From JBCCEV01 sp039030125 (GTDB lineage: Bacteria; Pseudomonadota; Gammaproteobacteria; Ga0077536): a stretch of DNA of 36,017 nucleotides. Made by a program: the position numbers and the translations under genes. The DNA is taken from NCBI GenBank assembly GCA_039030125.1, contig JBCCEV010000021.1, positions 1 to 36,017 on the forward strand. Reading direction: 5' to 3'. How positions within the stretch are numbered: position 1 is the stretch's first letter; the number at the start of each line of letters is the position of its first letter. Shown in pieces: positions 31,577 to 36,017 of the stretch. The notes beneath the pieces were generated by a model. The model searched no databases. It was not told the DNA's origin and saw only the letters and a list, made by a program, of their open reading frames with translations.

Positions 31577-32068
31577 CGGCCACTAAGAATACCCGCGCCC
31601 CGGATCTTTCAGCAAGGTGCGTTCATTCCCCGCCCCGCCCAAAAACGGGGCAAGAGCGAAATTGCCCAAGAAAAATAGAGCTTTAATGACATTAGCTAGG
31701 AGTTGATCAAAGATCCTGCTCCAAATGCCGACAACTTCGAATGCGGCGTAATATTCACGAACTAAAGGTTATTGGAAGCGGTCTTAGCAATCATCATGGT
31801 CGCGCTAGCGCCGGAAATCCCGTTCGACGAGGCGCATTGCGCGAGCAATAGAAGTGCTGTTGTCCAGCGCCGCGACGTCCCTGGGAATTTATTCGGCTGC
31901 AAACCGCTGGACCGACTTTTTGCGCGATGCGTCTGTGTATTGCTCCTTATTCATCGACATCAAGTAAACTGCCGTCATCGTGGGCTGAACGCTTTGACAA
32001 CCAGCCGCGCCGCAGCCGTGAAATGTTTTTGAGAACGCTTACAGCCAAACAGCGATAGGGTGACCGCA
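31577..32068. other. gltA-sucA divergent control region with overlapping hairpins
   Basis: About 490 bases without a convincing gene. At 31632-31667 two hairpins share bases: GCCCCG-N8-CGGGGC (31632-31651) and GGGCAA-N8-TTGCCC (31648-31667), so only one can form at a time. Read on the minus strand they lie just before the gltA-leader terminator, which is the layout of a riboswitch or attenuator. TTGATC at 31704-31709 followed after 17 bases by ATTAAA could be a weak minus-strand promoter. An 86-codon plus-strand frame at 31772 is not supported. Confidence 0.45.
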
Positions 32069-34903
32069 ATGCAGCCTCCTTCCTGTCTATTTAGTGGCAA
32101 TGCCTCGTTTATCGAGGCATTGTATGAAGACTATTTGGAAGATCCACAAAGCGTCAGCGACGAGTGGCGCGACTACTTCGCGACCCTGCGCGAGGATTCG
32201 CCAGGGACGGACGTCTCTCATGCCACCGTACGCCAGCGCATGTACGAAATTGCCAATCGTCCCAAGGCAGCCGTCACGGCAGCGCCCGCAAGCAGTGATT
32301 CCGTAGAAGCGCAAAAACAGGTTGCCGTATTACAACTCATCAACGCGTTTCGATTCAGGGGCCACCGCCAGGCCAATCTTGACCCGCTCAATCAATATGA
32401 GCGACCGGAGGTCGCGGAGCTTGACCCCAGCTTTCACGGTCTGGATGAGAGCGACCTCAATCGCGAATTCAACACCGGCTCTTTGCAAGGGCCCGAGCGC
32501 GCCACGCTCTCCGACATACTCGAACGCGTACGGACCACCTACTGCGGCACCATTGGTATCGAGTACATGCACATTGTCGAGACGACCCAGAAGCGTTGGA
32601 TTCAGCAAAAGTTCGAAACCAATCTGTCCAAGCAGGCCTTCAGTGACGATGAAAAACGTCAAATTATGGGACGGATCGTTGCCGCGGGCGCGTTGGAGAA
32701 CTATCTACACACCAAATACGTCGGCCAGAAGCGCTTCTCGCTCGAAGGCGGCGAAAGCACCATCGCGGCGCTCGACCAAATTGTCGCCCATGCTGGACAG
32801 CATGGCCTCAAGGAATGTGTGGTCGGGATGGCGCATCGCGGCCGGCTCAACGTTCTAGTCAATATTGTCGGCAAACATCCCTCCAAATTATTTGAAGAGT
32901 TCGAAGGACGAACTCAGGACGTTTTCAGATCAGGAGACGTCAAATACCACTTAGGTTACTCCTCAGACATCGAAACCCCAGGGGGTGGCTCCGTTCATGT
33001 CACCTTGGGCTTTAACCCCTCGCACCTGGAAATCATCGATCCGGTCATTGAAGGCTCTGTCAGGGCCCGCCAAGATCGGCGCGGTGATAAAGACCGCAAC
33101 CAGGTAATGCCACTCCTTATTCATGGAGATGCCGCGTTCGCTGGCCAAGGTGTGGTTATGGAGACTTTTAACTTATCGCAGACCCGCGGTTACTCCACCG
33201 GCGGTACGATTCACCTGATCATCAATAACCAAATCGGTTTCACAACCAGCGATCCGCTGGATTCTCGCTCGACGCTGTACTGCACCGATGTCGCGAAGAT
33301 GGTGCAAGCACCGATCTTCCATGTGAACGGCGACGATCCCGAAGCGGTCGCGATGGTTGCCAAAATTGCAGTCGAATATCGAATGGAGTTCAGCAAGGAC
33401 ATAGTGATCGACCTCATCTGCTATCGAAAACATGGTCACAGCGAAGCAGATGAACCAGCAGCAACTCAACCGATTATGTACCAGCACGTAAAGAACCATC
33501 CGGGTACGCAGAAGATCTACGCTGACAAATTAATTGCCGAAAATGTTCTCACGCAGGGTGATGTTGAAGCGCTCGCCAGCGAGTATGTAAACGCGCTGGA
33601 GGAAAACCGCGTGGTCTCACGTCCCTATTCGGACGGGATTGATAGCCGCTTCAATATTAATTTCGATCCTTATCGCGGGGGTGACTGGCGCGCCGAGGCA
33701 GACACCAAGCTCGATGAAAAAACCTTCCAGCGTCTGGGCGAAGGCCTGACCGAAATTCCAGAAGGCTTTACCCTTCACCGAGCGTTGAAGAAGGTTTTGC
33801 AAGACCGCGCGGCGATGACGGCGGGCGACAAAGACTGCGATTGGGGTTTTGCAGAATCTCTAGCCTACGCGAGCGTCGTCACCTCAGGGTGGCCGGTGCG
33901 CTTGTCGGGTCAAGACAGCGGACGAGGTACTTTTTTTCATCGACACGCGGTAATTCACGACCAAAAGACTGGCGAAACTCACCTACCGCTGCAAAATCTG
34001 AGTTCCGATCAAGCGCCGTTTTTGGTAATTAACTCCACCCTCTCCGAAGAAGCGGTACTGGCTTTCGAGTACGGCTACGCAAGCGCCGAACCCAACGCGT
34101 TGGTGATTTGGGAAGCGCAATTTGGCGACTTCGCCAACGGCGCGCAGGTCGTGATCGATCAGTTCATCGCTTCTTGCGAAGAGAAATGGGGGCGCTTTTG
34201 CGGGCTGGTCATGCTCCTACCCCACGGCTACGACGGGCAGGGTCCGGAACATTCCTCGGCGCGCCTGGAACGTTATCTGCAGCTATGCGCCGAAGATAAT
34301 ATGCAGGTGTGCTACCCAACGACGCCCGCGCAAATGTTCCATATGCTTAGACGCCAGGTGGTGCGGGCGTACCGCAAACCGCTGATTGTCATGAGCCCGA
34401 AGAGCTTGCTCCGTCACAAGCTCTCAGTATCACCAATAGCGGACTTCACCGAGCGCGGATTCCAGCCTGTCATTGGTGAAATCGATGATCTGGATCCCAA
34501 AGGGGTCCGGCGTGTCCTGGTGTGTAGCGGCAAAGTTTATTTCGACCTCCTCGAGGCTCGACGGGAGCACGACATCACCGACGTCGCCATCGTGCGTATC
34601 GAGCAACTCTACCCGTTCCCGCAGAAGGAATTGATGGCTCAGACCGAGCAATATACGAACATTAAGGAAGCCTTTTGGGTTCAAGAAGAACCACGCAACC
34701 AGGGTGCCTGGGCGACTTTGCTGTCGACCCGGTTTTTAGGGGGAAGCTTTGATCCCTCGATTCCGCTCAATTGCGTGGCGCGACCCTATGCGGCCTCCCC
34801 GGCCGTCGGCTACATGTCACTTCATTTGGAACAACAAGCGCAACTGGTTGGCGAGGCGCTAGACCTCGAATCGCGACAGGACGCGCAGAAAAAAACCGCA
34901 TGA
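32069..34903 (+). CDS. sucA: 2-oxoglutarate dehydrogenase E1 component
   Basis: A 944-residue thiamine-diphosphate-dependent decarboxylase, E1 of the 2-oxoglutarate dehydrogenase complex. The N-terminal E2-binding segment (FIEALYEDYLEDPQSVSDEW) is present. VVGMAHRGRLNVLVN, GDAAFAGQGVVMETFNLS, HVNGDDPEAV (the Mg-ThDP motif region) and RKHGHSEADEPA follow in order, and PHGYDGQGPEHSSARLERYL lies in the transketolase-like C-terminal half. Length matches the family (933 in E. coli). GTG 32060 is also in frame, but AGGGTG is well placed six bases before ATG 32069. sucB follows 39 bases downstream. Confidence 0.97.
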   Translation: MQPPSCLFSGNASFIEALYEDYLEDPQSVSDEWRDYFATLREDSPGTDVSHATVRQRMYEIANRPKAAVTAAPASSDSVEAQKQVAVLQLINAFRFRGHRQANLDPLNQYERPEVAELDPSFHGLDESDLNREFNTGSLQGPERATLSDILERVRTTYCGTIGIEYMHIVETTQKRWIQQKFETNLSKQAFSDDEKRQIMGRIVAAGALENYLHTKYVGQKRFSLEGGESTIAALDQIVAHAGQHGLKECVVGMAHRGRLNVLVNIVGKHPSKLFEEFEGRTQDVFRSGDVKYHLGYSSDIETPGGGSVHVTLGFNPSHLEIIDPVIEGSVRARQDRRGDKDRNQVMPLLIHGDAAFAGQGVVMETFNLSQTRGYSTGGTIHLIINNQIGFTTSDPLDSRSTLYCTDVAKMVQAPIFHVNGDDPEAVAMVAKIAVEYRMEFSKDIVIDLICYRKHGHSEADEPAATQPIMYQHVKNHPGTQKIYADKLIAENVLTQGDVEALASEYVNALEENRVVSRPYSDGIDSRFNINFDPYRGGDWRAEADTKLDEKTFQRLGEGLTEIPEGFTLHRALKKVLQDRAAMTAGDKDCDWGFAESLAYASVVTSGWPVRLSGQDSGRGTFFHRHAVIHDQKTGETHLPLQNLSSDQAPFLVINSTLSEEAVLAFEYGYASAEPNALVIWEAQFGDFANGAQVVIDQFIASCEEKWGRFCGLVMLLPHGYDGQGPEHSSARLERYLQLCAEDNMQVCYPTTPAQMFHMLRRQVVRAYRKPLIVMSPKSLLRHKLSVSPIADFTERGFQPVIGEIDDLDPKGVRRVLVCSGKVYFDLLEARREHDITDVAIVRIEQLYPFPQKELMAQTEQYTNIKEAFWVQEEPRNQGAWATLLSTRFLGGSFDPSIPLNCVARPYAASPAVGYMSLHLEQQAQLVGEALDLESRQDAQKKTA

Positions 34904-34942
34904 CCGCAATTCGAGTCACCTATTTTGTTAAGGGGATAAGCA

Positions 34943-35938
34943 GTGCTCGTTGAAGTTAAAGTACCTGTGTTAGCCGAATCCGTACCCGATGCCACGCTGC
35001 TTGATTGGTTAAAGCAAGAAGGTGACGCCGTTCAACGTGGTGAAAACCTTATCGATCTAGAAACCGATAAAGTCACTCTAGAAATTGCGGCTCCCGAAAC
35101 CGGGGTCATCAAATCGATTGAGAAACAGACCGGCGATGTCGTTTTAACCGACGAGATCCTTGCCATCATCGATACCGAGGGTGTCGCAACTGGGGACGCG
35201 ACTTCCGCCACGGCCAGTAACGAACAGCCGGCAGCCGCGCCGCCCCCGCAGGACGATGGCGCTGAAGTGAAATTTGGTCCGGCTGTGCGCAAACTGCTCG
35301 ATGAAAATAATTTGAACGCCAATGACGTTCCAGCCACCGGCAAAGGGGGACGTTTAACCAAGGCCGACGTACTCGCCTATCTTGAGAATCCGCCGGCACC
35401 GGCGGTACCTGCGGCCAGTGGCAACGTCCAGGAACGTCCGCTGGAGCCCGTCGCCGCCCGTTCCGAGGAACGGGTGCCGATGACCAGGTTGCGCAAGCGG
35501 GCAGCCGAACGGCTGCTAATGGCGCAGCACGAAAACGCGCTGCTCACCACGTTCAACGAAGTCAATATGGGCCCCGTGATGGCACTGCGCTCGCGCTTGA
35601 AGGATGACTTCGAAAAACGCTACGGGGTGCGCCTGGGCTTTATGTCGTTTTTTGTCAAAGCGGCTGTTGAAGCGCTCAAGCTGTTCCCGATCGTTAACGC
35701 GTCAGTCGACGGTGAAGACATCATTTATCACGGCTACTTCGATGTCGGCGTTGCCGTCAGTTCCGACCGCGGCCTGGTGGTGCCGATTCTGCGCGATGTG
35801 GATGCGATGTCTTTCTCGGATGTCGAGAGGCAGATCCGCGATTTTGGAGAGCGCGCGCGGGACGGGAAATTAACCATTGATGAACTAACGGGCGGCACCT
35901 TCACCTCCGGCAAATGTGCCGCGCGGGGTTCATGGTGA
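34943..35938 (+). CDS. sucB: Dihydrolipoyl succinyltransferase E2, 3' truncated/broken
   Basis: The E2 core of the 2-oxoglutarate dehydrogenase complex. The lipoyl domain (about 1-75) has the lipoyl lysine in LETDKVTLEI (Lys43). An Ala/Pro linker is followed by the E3/E1-binding domain (VKFGPAVRKLLDENNL, about 110-147). The catalytic domain starts at about 175 (RVPMTRLRKRAAERLL) and runs to ELTGGTFT. After that the sequence no longer follows SucB: the expected ITNGGVFGS and the HxxxDG active-site motif, about 80 residues, are missing, and the frame closes with SGKCAARGSW and a stop at 35936-35938. The start is GTG 34943 with AAGGGGA upstream. The break at about 35905 marks either an insertion or a contig misjoin. 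Confidence 0.95.
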   Translation: MLVEVKVPVLAESVPDATLLDWLKQEGDAVQRGENLIDLETDKVTLEIAAPETGVIKSIEKQTGDVVLTDEILAIIDTEGVATGDATSATASNEQPAAAPPPQDDGAEVKFGPAVRKLLDENNLNANDVPATGKGGRLTKADVLAYLENPPAPAVPAASGNVQERPLEPVAARSEERVPMTRLRKRAAERLLMAQHENALLTTFNEVNMGPVMALRSRLKDDFEKRYGVRLGFMSFFVKAAVEALKLFPIVNASVDGEDIIYHGYFDVGVAVSSDRGLVVPILRDVDAMSFSDVERQIRDFGERARDGKLTIDELTGGTFTSGKCAARGSW

Positions 35939-36017
35939 ACCTCCGTAAGTGTCAATTCCTTGTAGCACGCACCGTCCTCCTGGGTCTGGAGGTCGCTGAT
36001 GGGACGGTTGCACTGGC
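35905..36017 (+). mobile_element. Retroelement-like reverse transcriptase fragment at window end
   Basis: From the point where sucB stops matching its family, the plus-strand frame starting at 35905 stays open to the window edge. It reads LRQMCRAGFMVNLRKCQF, then LVARTVLLGLEVADG. The AGx-VN-x-KCxF...LGxxVxDG pattern resembles the region after the catalytic motif of retrotransposon-type reverse transcriptases (Ty3/gypsy- or DIRS-like) rather than bacterial group II intron enzymes. It is only 37 codons, so the assignment is tentative. If correct, this tail is foreign DNA joined to sucB. Confidence 0.4.

Noticed and set aside
31772..32032. 86-codon plus-strand frame upstream of sucA
   Set aside because: TTG start, no ribosome site, Arg/Cys-rich composition and no recognisable family; more likely the sucA leader.
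1..36017. CRISPR array or defence system
   Set aside because: No regularly spaced direct repeats, cas-like genes or recognisable defence genes are seen on either strand.

Overview
The window reads as a gammaproteobacterial chromosome fragment. This is inferred from the QmcA/NfeD pair, SmpB followed by a one-piece tmRNA, type II citrate synthase, SucA/SucB, RppH and ModABC; no rRNA or other strong taxonomic marker is present, so the order cannot be named. A PEP-CTERM protein, a diguanylate cyclase and many acyl-CoA and oxidoreductase genes suggest a free-living or host-associated aerobic heterotroph. The window is cut inside a gene at both ends.

Layout. 1-3.5 kb: acyl-CoA ligase (5' truncated) and MaoC/FAS1-like dehydratase on plus; alpha/beta hydrolase and SCP2-like protein on minus. 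3.6-6.7 kb: PAS-GAF-GGDEF diguanylate cyclase, a PEBP-family protein, and a PEP-CTERM exported protein behind a sigma-54-like promoter. 6.9-9.9 kb: RutA-like flavin monooxygenase plus SDR (minus), then smpB and the tmRNA gene ssrA. 9.9-11.6 kb: a gene-poor stretch with one small membrane protein and a decayed PEP-CTERM gene. 11.6-19 kb: accessory catabolic genes (RidA-like, amidase, cytochrome b561, Baeyer-Villiger-type monooxygenase, AraC regulator, a small ORF, cupin, enoyl-CoA hydratase/isomerase). 19.1-21.3 kb: qmcA-nfeD and a metal-dependent cyclase/hydrolase. 21.6-24.7 kb: a TolC-family outer-membrane protein fused to four tandem Ig/cadherin-like repeats. 25-27.6 kb: modABC. 27.6-29.1 kb: a palindrome-rich intergenic region with DnaA-box-like sites, two coupled small exported proteins, and rppH. 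29.1-36 kb: mdh and gltA (minus) divergent from sucA and a broken sucB (plus).

How the genes fit together. gltA, mdh, sucA and sucB are a TCA-cycle block. modABC imports molybdate. smpB and ssrA form the trans-translation pair. The scattered CoA ligase, hydratase, isomerase, SDR, flavin monooxygenase, BVMO, hydrolase, cyclase and amidase genes look like uptake and beta-oxidation-style catabolism of cyclic or branched organic acids and ketones; the substrate cannot be read from the sequence.

Most notable: (1) the 1049-residue TolC plus four-repeat fusion with no type I secretion partners nearby; (2) the abrupt end of sucB after the ELTGGTFT motif, followed by about 110 bases that translate as a retroelement-like reverse transcriptase fragment, suggesting an insertion or, more likely, a chimeric contig end; (3) a candidate RNA leader with overlapping hairpins and an intrinsic terminator upstream of gltA; (4) a cluster of palindromes and DnaA boxes between modA and its divergent neighbour; (5) a sigma-54-type promoter driving the PEP-CTERM gene.
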